The translations under genes were made by a program, and so were the position numbers. DNA of 64,000 nucleotides from LC029 sp036676475 (GTDB lineage: Bacteria; Bacillota; Bacilli; Aneurinibacillales; RAOX-1), in assembly GCA_036676475.1 (NCBI GenBank), contig JAKFCU010000032.1, positions 1 through 64,000 of the forward strand, in the 5' to 3' direction. The notes beneath the pieces were generated by a model. The model saw only the letters and a list, made by a program, of their open reading frames with translations, was not told where the DNA came from and did no database searches. This document shows positions 17,805 to 26,593 of the stretch, piece by piece. Position 1 is the first letter of the stretch. Each line of letters starts with the position of its first letter.

Positions 17805-19169
17805 TTATGATTCCTTCTCCAACCACTCCACCAGTCTATCCGCTACCTTCCAGATGTCTCCGGCCCCCATCGTTAAGACCAGGTCTCCTGGCTGTGTAAT
17901 CTTCAATAAATAGTCGAATACGTCATCATTGGTAGGCATGTAAACTACGTTTTCATTCGAATTCTCTTTGATCATATCTACCAATTTTTGCGCGGTTACT
18001 TCCATTTTTGTATCATTAGCTGGAGAATAAATATCGGCTATGATGACTTGATCAGCCTCTTCGAAGGCACGGCTAAAGGCATCCAGCAGGAAAAAGGTGC
18101 GCGTATAGCGCTGCGGCTGAAAGACAGCTACAATACGCCGGTTGGTCGATTTGGCCGCTTGGATTGTGGCTTCGATCTCCGTTGGATGATGGGCGTAATC
18201 ATCCACCACAAGTACGTCCTTCACTTCACCCATCACTTGGAATCGTCGCTTTGCCCCGCGGAATGAACGAATGGCTTCGGAAACATCCGAAAATGATATA
18301 CCTGCCTCTAAGCAAACAATGATGGTTGATAAGGCATTGAGTACATTATGTTTCCCAGGTACGGAGAGCTTAACCAATCCCAACTCTTCCTGTCCCTTCT
18401 TGACCTTAAAGGAAACCGTCCGATCCCCATACACGATGTCTTCTGCTGTGAAGTCTGCCTGGTATTCCAATCCATAGGTAATATAAGTACACGTTAAATC
18501 AGGCAGCATTTCGCGCAGATATTCATCATCCATGCAAACGACAGCTTTTCCGTTAGGCTTCAAGTTTGCCAAGAAATCGCGATATGCTTGCTTTAGGTTT
18601 TCAAAGTCTCCGTCATAGTTTTCTAGATGATCAGGCTCAATATTGGTAACTACAGCGATTTCCGGATGGTATTTCAGAAAAGATCCATCGCTCTCGTCTG
18701 CTTCCGCCACAACAAATGGCCCTTTTCCAGCTCTAGCATTACTGCCGATATCCATGATTTCCCCGCCAATAATATAGGTAGGATCAGCCCCTGCCTTTTC
18801 CATCACAAGGGAGATCATGGATGAAGTAGTGGTTTTGCCATGGGCACCAGAAACGGCAATACCGGATCTTTCATTTAATATTCTGGCAAGCATATCGGAC
18901 CGGTGAATTAATGGAATGTTCAAGTTTTCCGCTTCAACTAGTTCCACATTCTCCTTCGGAATGTCCGTTGAAAACACGACCACATCTGCACCTGTCACAT
19001 TTTCCGCATGATGTCCAATAAAGACTTTGGCTCCACGGGATTCTAGCTTATCGGTCAATTCTTTTCTGGCCATATCAGAGCCACTAACCCTATACCCCAT
19101 ATCCACTAACACTCTTGCTATAGCACTCATTCCATATCCGCCAATCCCAATGAAATGTACGTGCTCCAT
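17805..19169 (-). CDS. murC: UDP-N-acetylmuramate--L-alanine ligase MurC
   Basis: 454 residues from ATG 19169 (MEHVHFIGIGGYGMSAIARV). An in-frame TTG four codons earlier (19181), just after the folC stop, is an alternative start. The enzyme adds the first L-Ala of the peptidoglycan stem peptide, using ATP, in the cytoplasm. Mur ligase features are the N-terminal Rossmann glycine motif GIGGYGMS, P-loop GAHGKTTT near residue 112, the E-x-DESDGSF motif and HHPTEIEAT. It follows folC, a related ligase, by 13 bases. This MurC is longer than and divergent from the B. subtilis type, resembling the Paenibacillus/Brevibacillus arrangement next to folC. Confidence 0.92.
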   Translation of the reverse strand: MEHVHFIGIGGYGMSAIARVLVDMGYRVSGSDMARKELTDKLESRGAKVFIGHHAENVTGADVVVFSTDIPKENVELVEAENLNIPLIHRSDMLARILNERSGIAVSGAHGKTTTSSMISLVMEKAGADPTYIIGGEIMDIGSNARAGKGPFVVAEADESDGSFLKYHPEIAVVTNIEPDHLENYDGDFENLKQAYRDFLANLKPNGKAVVCMDDEYLREMLPDLTCTYITYGLEYQADFTAEDIVYGDRTVSFKVKKGQEELGLVKLSVPGKHNVLNALSTIIVCLEAGISFSDVSEAIRSFRGAKRRFQVMGEVKDVLVVDDYAHHPTEIEATIQAAKSTNRRIVAVFQPQRYTRTFFLLDAFSRAFEEADQVIIADIYSPANDTKMEVTAQKLVDMIKENSNENVVYMPTNDDVFDYLLKITQPGDLVLTMGAGDIWKVADRLVEWLEKES

Positions 19170-19182
19170 TTTTGTTGTCAAA

Positions 19183-20538
19183 TCAATCACCAGCCTTTTC
19201 CTGAAAATCGGAGCTTGCAGCCTGGGCTTTCCCCAATGCCATTCGAATATCTGCAATAAAATTCAACGATCCTGTAGCAAGAAGCAGTTCATCTGGTTTT
19301 GCGGCTTGCTGCCACACTTTCAATGCCTCTTGCCAATCAGAAATCATGGTTGTTTTTAGGTTTGGATTGGCATCACGGAACAACATTTCCAAATCAGCCG
19401 GTTCCGCTGAACGGGAATGCTCCATTCCGGTGATGATCGCCTCATCACAATAGGAAGCAAGTCGGTCAATCATACCGCTTGCATCTTTATCCTTAAATGC
19501 AGAAAAAAGAACCTTTACTTTGTGATTCGCAAACCGTTCCTGAATGGTTTGGATTAATGCTTCTATTCCTTCAATATTATGTGCTCCGTCTAGAATAAGG
19601 AACGGATCTTTTTTTATAATTTCAAATCTTCCAGGCCAATTAGCCTTGGCCAAGCCTTCGGTCAGCTGTTCCGCTTCGAAGTGGACAGCATAGTATTGCC
19701 GAAGCAGCTCTAACACCATGACCGCTAAAGCAGCATTTTTAATCTGATGCGCTCCAAGCATCTTGATCTTGAGATCTCGATAGGAGCCAAAAGGTCCTTG
19801 AAAATGGAACTTTTCCTCCATTCCCTGCCATTCGTTTGTTATCCGCTCAATCGTAAAATCCTTTTCCCATTGATATAGCCGCGACTTCTTTTCCTTTGCA
19901 GCCGAAGCTAACACTTGGAGAGCACCCATGTTATCTTCCGTTGTTATTGTGGCAACTCCACTCTTCATAATTCCTGCTTTTTCTGCAGCAATTTGCTCCA
20001 GGCTATCTCCTAAAATTTCCATATGGTCAAAACCGATGTTGGTAATTGCAGCCACTATCGGATTGACGACATTTGTTGAATCAAGCCTCCCGCCTAAACC
20101 CGTTTCCCATATGACCAAGTCAGGGTAACTGATAGTAGCAAAATAAAGAATAGCCATGATCGTTGTCAGTTCAAATTCCGTTAGTGATCCCCACTCCGTA
20201 TGTTCTAGCTCCAGGACAAGCGGTTTGAGGCGATTGGTCAGTTTAACGAAATCAGTATCAGGTATACTTTTTCCATTCCATTGTATTCGGCTAGTGAACG
20301 ACTCGATGGCTGGGGAAGTAAAGGTACCTACCTCATAACCCGCCTCCTGCAGTACACTAGAAATATATTGAACAGTTGATCCTTTTCCATTGGTTCCGGC
20401 AATATGAACAAATTTTAGTCGATTTTGTGGATTCCCCAATTGCTCGAGCATCCATTTCATACGTTCTAATCCGGGCTTAATCCCAAATTTCTGAAATCCT
20501 CTAACCCATTGGATCGCTTCCTCGAATTGATTCATCAT
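19183..20538 (-). CDS. folC: Folylpolyglutamate synthase / dihydrofolate synthase FolC
   Basis: 451 residues, normal length. It catalyses ATP-dependent addition of glutamate to folates, retaining them in the cell and making them better cofactors. Visible motifs are GLERMKWMLEQLGNPQ, P-loop HIAGTNGKGST near residue 45-55, the SPAIESFTSRI omega-loop region, LGGRLDSTNVV and LDGAHNIEGIEAL in the C-terminal domain. It lies 72 bases after valS, the same order as in B. subtilis, and probably shares the T-box-controlled valS transcript. Confidence 0.94.
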   Translation of the reverse strand: MMNQFEEAIQWVRGFQKFGIKPGLERMKWMLEQLGNPQNRLKFVHIAGTNGKGSTVQYISSVLQEAGYEVGTFTSPAIESFTSRIQWNGKSIPDTDFVKLTNRLKPLVLELEHTEWGSLTEFELTTIMAILYFATISYPDLVIWETGLGGRLDSTNVVNPIVAAITNIGFDHMEILGDSLEQIAAEKAGIMKSGVATITTEDNMGALQVLASAAKEKKSRLYQWEKDFTIERITNEWQGMEEKFHFQGPFGSYRDLKIKMLGAHQIKNAALAVMVLELLRQYYAVHFEAEQLTEGLAKANWPGRFEIIKKDPFLILDGAHNIEGIEALIQTIQERFANHKVKVLFSAFKDKDASGMIDRLASYCDEAIITGMEHSRSAEPADLEMLFRDANPNLKTTMISDWQEALKVWQQAAKPDELLLATGSLNFIADIRMALGKAQAASSDFQEKAGD

Positions 20539-20610
20539 CTTTTATCCAGTCCTAATCATTATATGTTCTAAAAGAAAAGGCATGACAGAGGGATCATTCT
20601 CCCCTTCTGC

Positions 20611-23268
20611 TTAGCTTTTCAATTCCTCAATTCTTGCATGGATCACGTTTAGCTTTTCCTGATAATCTTGACCTTTCGCCTTTTCTTCTGCCACCACATG
20701 AGCAGGAGCTTTAGCCACAAAGCCTTCATTGCTCAATTTCTTGGTTACGCGTTCTACTTCTTTTGCTAGATTTTCCGCCTCTTTTTCCAATCGGGCAATT
20801 TCCTTAGCCAAGTCAATTAATCCTGCTAATGGCAGATAAATTTCCGCTCCCGTAACGACAGCTGAAACCACTTTATCCGGTACGGTTGGAGAAAGAGAAA
20901 TATCCAGCTTTTCCGGATTACAGAAACGGCGAACGTATTCCTCACCTTTTTGCAGAAGCTCTAACGCTTCATCACTTGACGGTTTGATCATCAATTCGAT
21001 CTTTTTACTCAATGGAACATTCATTTCTGCACGAATATTTCGCACATTGCGGATCACATCCATGAGAAGCGCCATCTGCTTAACGGATTCCGGATAATGA
21101 TGCTGTTCATTGACCTTTGGCCACTCGGCCACGGTAATGCTCATGCCTCGATGCGGCAAATGCTGCCAAATCTCTTCCGTGATAAACGGCATGACGGGGT
21201 GAAGAAGACGCATAGTTTGATCTAGTACGTAGCAAAGAACAGATTGGGTTGTTTTCTTTGCTTGCGGATCATCACCATATAAATGAGGCTTCGCCATCTC
21301 AATATACCAATCGCATAGATCATCCCAAATGAAATTGTAGAGAGTACGTCCAGATTCGCCAAATTCGTATTGATCCAGAAGTCTTGTCACGTCGGTTATG
21401 GTTTCATTTAGGCGGGTTAAAATCCATTTATCTGTCGTTCCCAATGGACCGCTTAGATCGATATCCTCCACCGTAAATTCTTCTAGATTCATGAGGGCAA
21501 ATCGGGATGCATTCCAAATCTTATTCGCAAAGTTCCTTGCGGCTTCTACTCTTTCCCAACGGAAACGCTGATCGTTACCAGGGGTATTACCGGTGGCCAA
21601 CATATAGCGCATCGCATCCGCTCCATACTGGTCAATGACCTCCATCGGGTCGACACCATTCCCAAGAGATTTAGACATCTTTCTTCCTTCCGCATCACGC
21701 ACTAGCCCAGTAATGAGCACATTCTTAAAAGGATTTTGACCGGTGAACTCAAGACCTGTAAAGATCATGCGAGCCACCCAGAAGAAAATAATATCATAGC
21801 CCGTTACCAACACATCGGTAGGATAGAAATGCTTCAAATCCTCGGTAGCTTCAGGCCAACCTAGAGTGGAAAACGGCCATAACGCAGAGCTGAACCAAGT
21901 ATCCAAAACATCATTGTCTTGCTGCAGATTCGCACTTTGACACGATGGACACTGATGAATATCGGTACGGGAAACCGACATTTCCCCACAATCTCCGCAA
22001 TACCAGGCAGGAATTCGATGCCCCCACCATAACTGGCGGGAAATGCACCAATCGCGAATGTTCTCTATCCAGTGAAGATAGATTTTTTCAAAACGATCCG
22101 GTACAAAGGCAACTGCATGTTCACCTTTTTGCTTATCAATCGCTGCATCCGCTAGAGGACCCATTTTTACAAACCATTGTGTGGATAAGTACGGTTCAAC
22201 CACGGCACCGCTGCGTTCGCTATGACCCACTTGGTGAATATGCTCCTCAATTTTGAAGCAAATGCCTTGCTCCTGTAAATCCTTCACAATCTGCTTGCGG
22301 CATTCAAAGCGATCCAGTCCCTGATACTGACCGGCGTTTTCATTCATTTTTCCGCTTTCGTCCATCACCAAGATCCGATCAAGGCTGTGTCGATTACCCA
22401 ATTCAAAGTCATTCGGATCATGCGCAGGCGTGATCTTTACCGCACCGCTTCCAAATTCCTTATCTACATAATCATCTGCCACAATCGGAATCTCACGACC
22501 TGTGATAGGGAGAATGACGATCTTGCCAATTAAAGACTGATAACGCTCATCTTGCGGATGAACAGCTACCGCTGTATCTCCTAACATCGTTTCCGGACGA
22601 GTTGTCGCTACCTCGATAAAGCCAGATTCGTCTTTCAAAGGATAGCGAAGGTGGTACAACGCTCCTTTTACTTCCTTATATTCCACCTCGATATCGGAAA
22701 GAGCAGTACGGGTTTGCGGATCCCAGTTAATGATATATTTCCCGCGATAAATTAATCCTTTTTCATACAGTCGGACAAACACTTCGCGAACCGCGTTCGA
22801 CAATCCTTCGTCCAGTGTGAACCGCTCACGCGAATAATCGAGGGATAATCCCATTTTGGACCATTGCTGGCGAATAATATCCGCATATTTTCCTTTCCAT
22901 TCCCAAACCTTTTCAACGAACTGTTCACGCCCTAAATCGTATCTAGATACGCCTTCTTGCTTCAGCATTCCTTCTACCCTAGCCTGGGTTGCTATACCGG
23001 CATGATCCATTCCCGGCAGCCATAGGGCATCAAAGCCTTGCATACGTTTGGCACGGATCAATATATCTTGAAGGGTATTGTTCAAAGCATGCCCAATGTG
23101 CAAATTTCCTGTTACATTAGGAGGTGGAATGACAATGGTATAGGGTGTTTTCGCCGAATTGCCCTCGGCCTTGAAGTAATCTCCTTCTATCCAATAGGAG
23201 TACCATTTGGCTTCGGACTCCTTTGGATCATATTTAGTAGGCATTTCTTTGGTTTGATTTGCTGACAC
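20611..23268 (-). CDS. valS: Valyl-tRNA synthetase
   Basis: 885 residues, full length. Class I synthetase charging tRNA-Val in the cytoplasm. Signature HIGH is LHIGHALN near residue 57 and KMSKS is GRKMSKSLGNG near 530. A large CP1 editing domain lies between them and contains the zinc-like pair CGDCGEM / CPSC. The anticodon-binding domain and the ValRS-specific C-terminal coiled coil (LAKEIARLEKEAENLAKEV) are present. GTG start with GGGAGGG six bases upstream. Expression is controlled by the T-box leader 23299-23680. Confidence 0.97.
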   Translation of the reverse strand: MSANQTKEMPTKYDPKESEAKWYSYWIEGDYFKAEGNSAKTPYTIVIPPPNVTGNLHIGHALNNTLQDILIRAKRMQGFDALWLPGMDHAGIATQARVEGMLKQEGVSRYDLGREQFVEKVWEWKGKYADIIRQQWSKMGLSLDYSRERFTLDEGLSNAVREVFVRLYEKGLIYRGKYIINWDPQTRTALSDIEVEYKEVKGALYHLRYPLKDESGFIEVATTRPETMLGDTAVAVHPQDERYQSLIGKIVILPITGREIPIVADDYVDKEFGSGAVKITPAHDPNDFELGNRHSLDRILVMDESGKMNENAGQYQGLDRFECRKQIVKDLQEQGICFKIEEHIHQVGHSERSGAVVEPYLSTQWFVKMGPLADAAIDKQKGEHAVAFVPDRFEKIYLHWIENIRDWCISRQLWWGHRIPAWYCGDCGEMSVSRTDIHQCPSCQSANLQQDNDVLDTWFSSALWPFSTLGWPEATEDLKHFYPTDVLVTGYDIIFFWVARMIFTGLEFTGQNPFKNVLITGLVRDAEGRKMSKSLGNGVDPMEVIDQYGADAMRYMLATGNTPGNDQRFRWERVEAARNFANKIWNASRFALMNLEEFTVEDIDLSGPLGTTDKWILTRLNETITDVTRLLDQYEFGESGRTLYNFIWDDLCDWYIEMAKPHLYGDDPQAKKTTQSVLCYVLDQTMRLLHPVMPFITEEIWQHLPHRGMSITVAEWPKVNEQHHYPESVKQMALLMDVIRNVRNIRAEMNVPLSKKIELMIKPSSDEALELLQKGEEYVRRFCNPEKLDISLSPTVPDKVVSAVVTGAEIYLPLAGLIDLAKEIARLEKEAENLAKEVERVTKKLSNEGFVAKAPAHVVAEEKAKGQDYQEKLNVIHARIEELKS

Positions 23269-23298
23269 GTGTAGTTCCCTCCCAAAATGTAAGAAAAA

Positions 23299-23335
23299 TA
23301 AAAAAACTCCTCCATCTCAAAGGACGAAGAAGTTC
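23299..23335 (-). terminator. T-box-regulated terminator before valS
   Basis: Minus strand AACTTCTTCGTCC pairs with GG-TGGAGGAGTT and is followed by seven U. The 5' arm begins immediately after the T-box sequence, so the antiterminator fold competes with it. Confidence 0.85.
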
Positions 23336-23680
23336 GCGGTACCACCTTTGTTAGCATGTCTTAGCCATGTAAAACATACTCACTCCAACCCTATAACGGA
23401 CGGGCTCCGGTCTTTCCTACCACATAGGAAAATTTAAGTTCACTAAAGTGTTAAGCGAACAAACTTTCCTATCGGCATGAAAAGCTTCCTCTAAAGATGG
23501 ACTTGACAACATCTTCGAAACGGCTTCAATAAAAGCTTTTCATACTCTGCTTCAGAAAGACAGCTCCTGGGCTACCTTCAACAGCTACATCCCAAGGAAT
23601 CTTCCAGCCAAGGATTCCTCTCTCTTAGGGCATCACCATTTACTCTTCCCACTCCATGCCTGTTGGCTATAAAACTGTTC
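23299..23680 (-). ncRNA. T-box leader (tRNA-Val sensing) of valS
   Basis: About 380 nt of minus-strand leader between a SigA promoter and valS. The conserved T-box reads AAAGGTGGTACCGCG (complement of 23335-23349). TGGT would pair with a tRNA 3' end of ACCA, matching a discriminator A. Stem I features are GAGTA, the AGAGAGGAA bulge element and a distal loop GGCTGGAAG. GAAGGTAGCC at the end of stem I contains a GUA valine triplet as possible specifier, but the exact register was not proven. Uncharged tRNA-Val should stabilise the antiterminator. Confidence 0.92.
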
Positions 23681-23682
23681 CT

Positions 23683-23712
23683 ATTTTACCAAATTATTAG
23701 TATCATATACAA
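23683..23712 (-). promoter_or_regulatory. Promoter of the valS T-box transcript
   Basis: Minus strand TTGTAT (23712-23707), 18-base spacer, TAAAAT (23688-23683), with a TGG extended -10. It lies in the short gap after the ABC ATPase gene. Confidence 0.6.
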
Positions 23713-23724
23713 GCCTTACAGCTT

Positions 23725-24390
23725 TTAAACGGTATGGCCTTTATCAATTTGAATGATGCGGGTCGCATACCTTGCTAGCTCCCGGTCATGGGTAACCATT
23801 AAGATGGTTTTACCTTCCTTATTCAGTTGAGTGAATACCTGCATGATCGTCTCTGCATTTTCATAATCCAATGCTCCGGTTGGCTCGTCTGCTAAAATCA
23901 CATCTGGATCATTCATGAGAGCTCTCGCCATGGCCACTCTTCGTTGCTCCCCGCCACTCAATTGATAGGGAAGGTGACCCGCCTTATCCGTTAGGCCCAC
24001 TCTTTCTAGCAGTTCCATCCCCCTGTTTTCATCCTGAGGGGAAAACCGGCCGGAAATCGTTTTAGGCAGAATGACATTCTCCAAAGCGGTTAAAGTGGGA
24101 ATCAAGCTTGGGAATTGGAAAATAAAACCACACCTCTCCGATCGAATCACTGTTCGCTGTGAATCGGAAAGAAGCGTTACATCCTGATCCCCAAACCATA
24201 CCTTTCCTTCCGTTGGCAGGTCTAATAAACCGGCTATGGCTAGAAATGTTGACTTTCCGCTTCCAGAAGGTCCAACTATAAAGGCAAACTCTCCTTTGTT
24301 GATTTGGACGCTGATATTTTCCAAAGCCATGACCCATCTCTCGCGACCCATTCGATAGCACTTCTGAATTTGTTCCAAACGAATCATCAC
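23725..24390 (-). CDS. ABC transporter ATPase (LolD/MacB type)
   Basis: 221 residues. Walker A GPSGSGKST near 42, Q-loop FQFPSLIPTLTALENV, signature LSGGEQRR, Walker B VILADEPTGALD and the switch His in VTHDREL are all intact, so it should hydrolyse ATP. The short size and sequence place it with LolD/MacB/FtsE-type ATPases, which work with FtsX-like permeases by mechanotransmission instead of conventional transport. It directly follows its permease (stop and start adjacent). The ATG could be either of two consecutive Met codons. Confidence 0.93.
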   Translation of the reverse strand: MMIRLEQIQKCYRMGRERWVMALENISVQINKGEFAFIVGPSGSGKSTFLAIAGLLDLPTEGKVWFGDQDVTLLSDSQRTVIRSERCGFIFQFPSLIPTLTALENVILPKTISGRFSPQDENRGMELLERVGLTDKAGHLPYQLSGGEQRRVAMARALMNDPDVILADEPTGALDYENAETIMQVFTQLNKEGKTILMVTHDRELARYATRIIQIDKGHTV

Positions 24391-25599
24391 TTATTCCCCT
24401 TCCCTAATCGCTTCATATGGTTCTAGCTTTAATGTGCTGCGGATGGGGAAGAAAGCGGCGATGATAGAAATCAGGATCGTTACTGCCGTTGCTGCAAGTC
24501 CTATCGTTAGACCGGTTCCCCAGTCAGGAAACAATAGAGGAAGCTTCAGTACTTGCATAATGAGAATCCGGTTGTCATATAAAGCTGCTCCTGCTATTAA
24601 AGATCCTATAACGCCTCCTAGTCCGGCTGCCATAGCAGCCTCTAGAAGAAGTAGACGGTAGGTTGCGTATCGAGTGGCCCCCATAGCCCGGAGCATACCG
24701 ATTTCTTTTCGCCTTTCACTAATCAGCGCCGTAAACATCGTCATAACCTGTAAGGAGGACATGATAATCACCAATACAATCATGATATAACTCAGTACCT
24801 TTACAGGGAAAATTTGCGCTTTTACTGTTTCCTGAAGACCTTGGCCCCTTACGACATCCACACCAAGTTCCATCTTTTCGATTTCCCTTTTGACCAATGC
24901 TTCCATTCCAGGTTTGATTTTCACTAAAGCAATGGAAATATGATGGGCGGGAAATTGGAGACCCGTTCCTGCTCTGCCATATAACTCAAGAGCTGCTTCC
25001 ATTGGCATAAAGATCGTTTTATCCGTCCCCATTCCTGTTGGAAACATGACTCCTTTCACTTCAAAGTCCTTCCCAAATAGAGTGACCCATTCTTCTACCG
25101 CTTCATTGTCATAATGATAAAGGTAGTTTTGCCCTCCTGCCTCAGATCCGATCAAAATCTCGTATTTCCCTAATTCTTTTCGGTCTGCCATCCAGTGCTT
25201 TAAAGTAAAATCGTTCTTTGGATCAAAGGCCACAACTGGGAAATCCCCTGCAACCCGACAGCAAACCGTAGAGATAGTTTCAAGATAAATTTGGGGAGCT
25301 ACTAATTCCACTTCAGGTATTTTCTTAATCTTATCAACCACTTCGCTTGGCATATAAAAAGGGGTAGCCGTTCCCGCAATAATCATATCTCCCGCTTGCC
25401 CTCCATATCCCTTAGGTACAACCAATAAGTCTGCACCCAAACGACTTGAGCTTGCCTCCATGCTCCGCTCCATGGAATGGACAAAAAAGTAGCTAGAAAA
25501 CAGAATTAAAGCGGTTAGTCCTGCACTTCCAGCTAATAACATCGTTCGGGAAATCTTACGTTTCAGATTTCTCCAAGCTATGATTATAATATGATTCAA
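24391..25599 (-). CDS. FtsX-like ABC transporter permease
   Basis: 402 residues with MacB topology: helix 1 at about 17-38, a large extracytoplasmic domain (about 40-270), then three helices near 275-297, 320-342 and 365-390. The domain contains LGADLLVVPKGYGGQAG and STVCCRVAGDFPVVAFDP, with an adjacent cysteine pair that is unusual for this fold and could bind metal or form a disulfide. Relatives with this motif occur near metal or cytochrome genes. Here the next gene cluster upstream encodes the cbb3 oxidase. Cargo unknown. Confidence 0.85.
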   Translation of the reverse strand: MNHIIIIAWRNLKRKISRTMLLAGSAGLTALILFSSYFFVHSMERSMEASSSRLGADLLVVPKGYGGQAGDMIIAGTATPFYMPSEVVDKIKKIPEVELVAPQIYLETISTVCCRVAGDFPVVAFDPKNDFTLKHWMADRKELGKYEILIGSEAGGQNYLYHYDNEAVEEWVTLFGKDFEVKGVMFPTGMGTDKTIFMPMEAALELYGRAGTGLQFPAHHISIALVKIKPGMEALVKREIEKMELGVDVVRGQGLQETVKAQIFPVKVLSYIMIVLVIIMSSLQVMTMFTALISERRKEIGMLRAMGATRYATYRLLLLEAAMAAGLGGVIGSLIAGAALYDNRILIMQVLKLPLLFPDWGTGLTIGLAATAVTILISIIAAFFPIRSTLKLEPYEAIREGE

Positions 25600-25671
25600 C
25601 TTTTATCACCTCTATCTTCTTTTAATAGTATATCAAAGATAGAAACAGGTAAATCTTCAATCTCATGAACT

Positions 25672-25779
25672 TTATAAGTCTCTTCGATTCATAGTATAGA
25701 TCGTCATAGAAACAATCCAAATTATTATGATGGCCCACATGATATGATAAATAATCTGTACATTGCTTAACATTTTCAC
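25672..25779 (-). CDS. 35-residue single-helix membrane protein
   Basis: GTG start at 25779 (an in-frame ATG lies two codons later) with AAGGATGG about five bases upstream. The peptide runs MKMLSNVQIIYHIMWAIIII then WIVSMTIYTMNRRDL: one hydrophobic helix ending in a basic RR tail, so the C-terminus is probably cytoplasmic. It lies 72 bases before the FtsX-like permease on the same strand, in the gap left by the oxidase cluster. Size and helix recall accessory subunits of exporters or oxidases, but I recognise no family. Confidence 0.55.
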   Translation of the reverse strand: MKMLSNVQIIYHIMWAIIIIWIVSMTIYTMNRRDL

Positions 25780-25854
25780 GCCACCATCCTTCTTTCTTCT
25801 TTAGAGTAACAGCCAGACATCGAAAGCTTCCATTCGATATCTGGCTCAAACACT

Positions 25855-25957
25855 AAGAAAGCTACTGGCGTAGCCTTATGCATATAACACTTGACTGATA
25901 AGTGTAAGAAAGCTACTGGCGTAGCCTTATGCGTATAATACTTGATATATAAGAGTA
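25855..25957 (+). repeat. 51-bp interspersed repeat, tandem pair
   Basis: Two head-to-tail copies start at 25855 and 25906, exactly 51 bp apart. Each has the core AAGAAAGCTACTGGCGTAGC followed by CTTATGCRTATAAYACTT and ends in GATAAGTGTAAG-like sequence. GCTAC-TGGC-GTAGC forms a small hairpin. The pair lies between the small membrane gene and the ccoP-like gene. Other copies are at 30124, 33910, 37803, 51293 and 62153. Confidence 0.9.
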
Positions 25958-25994
25958 ATGGTAGAGAGGGGATGAACATCCCCTCTCTTTTTTA

Positions 25995-26402
25995 TTATTT
26001 AACAGTTTTCAAGTATTCGATCATCGATCCCATTTCATCATCAGTCCAAGCGGCACCCAGTGCAGGCATAGTGTTGCGTCCATTCTTCAACACGTTCTTA
26101 AATTCTTCTTCACCCATTTTGTCAATAACACCCTTTAAAGAAGGACCCATTCCGCCCCCTAGATCTGTACCATGACAGGCCAAGCATTGCCCAGCCATCT
26201 TCTTGCCCGCATCCGCACTCACTCCTTGTGGAGCGGCCATTGTTTCTCGTTCATCCAGCGGTCCTGCAGCAATGGCATAGACGACAGCCCAAATGCCTAA
26301 AAAAGCATAGACAAAAATGAGAAACTTGGGAATTTTCCCATGTCCTTGCTTCATCCCATTTACCACGTCAACATGTTCGTCCTTATGATGCTTATTTGAC
26401 AT
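25995..26402 (-). CDS. Monoheme membrane-anchored cytochrome c, CcoP-like
   Basis: 135 residues. A charged cytoplasmic N-terminus (1-25) is followed by one membrane helix (about 27-47) and a class I cytochrome c domain with heme motif CLACH (near residue 73) and distal Met in NTMPALGAAW. Gene position after ccoN, ccoO and the ccoS-like gene identifies it as the CcoP-type electron-entry subunit of the cbb3 oxidase. Proteobacterial CcoP has two hemes and about 300 residues; this has one heme and less than half that length. Confidence 0.88.
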   Translation of the reverse strand: MSNKHHKDEHVDVVNGMKQGHGKIPKFLIFVYAFLGIWAVVYAIAAGPLDERETMAAPQGVSADAGKKMAGQCLACHGTDLGGGMGPSLKGVIDKMGEEEFKNVLKNGRNTMPALGAAWTDDEMGSMIEYLKTVK

Positions 26403-26415
26403 GCCCTAGCCTCCC

Positions 26416-26559
26416 CTACATTTCATCTTCCAGCATTCGATATTTAATACCTTCAACATCCTCAAATTGCCCATCTTTTTTGGCACCAAAGTACATCAAT
26501 ATAGCGGATAAAGAAAATGTTGCCATAATGGTTACTAACAGGATTGCTCCTAAAGACAT
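26416..26559 (-). CDS. ccoS: CcoS-like cbb3 oxidase assembly protein
   Basis: 47 residues (too short for most gene finders), ATG 26559 behind GGGGGAGAAAG. One membrane helix (MSLGAILLVTIMATFSLSAI) is followed by GAKKDGQFEDVEGIKYRMLE, which matches the CcoS signature GQFDDLEGP-x-RML. CcoS is needed to insert heme and copper into CcoN. It lies between ccoO (34 bases) and the ccoP-like gene (13 bases), occupying the spot where CcoQ is often found. The charged tail supports CcoS over CcoQ. Confidence 0.75.
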   Translation of the reverse strand: MSLGAILLVTIMATFSLSAILMYFGAKKDGQFEDVEGIKYRMLEDEM

Positions 26560-26593
26560 TTCTTTCTCCCCCTTAAACAGAATATTGCCAGTC

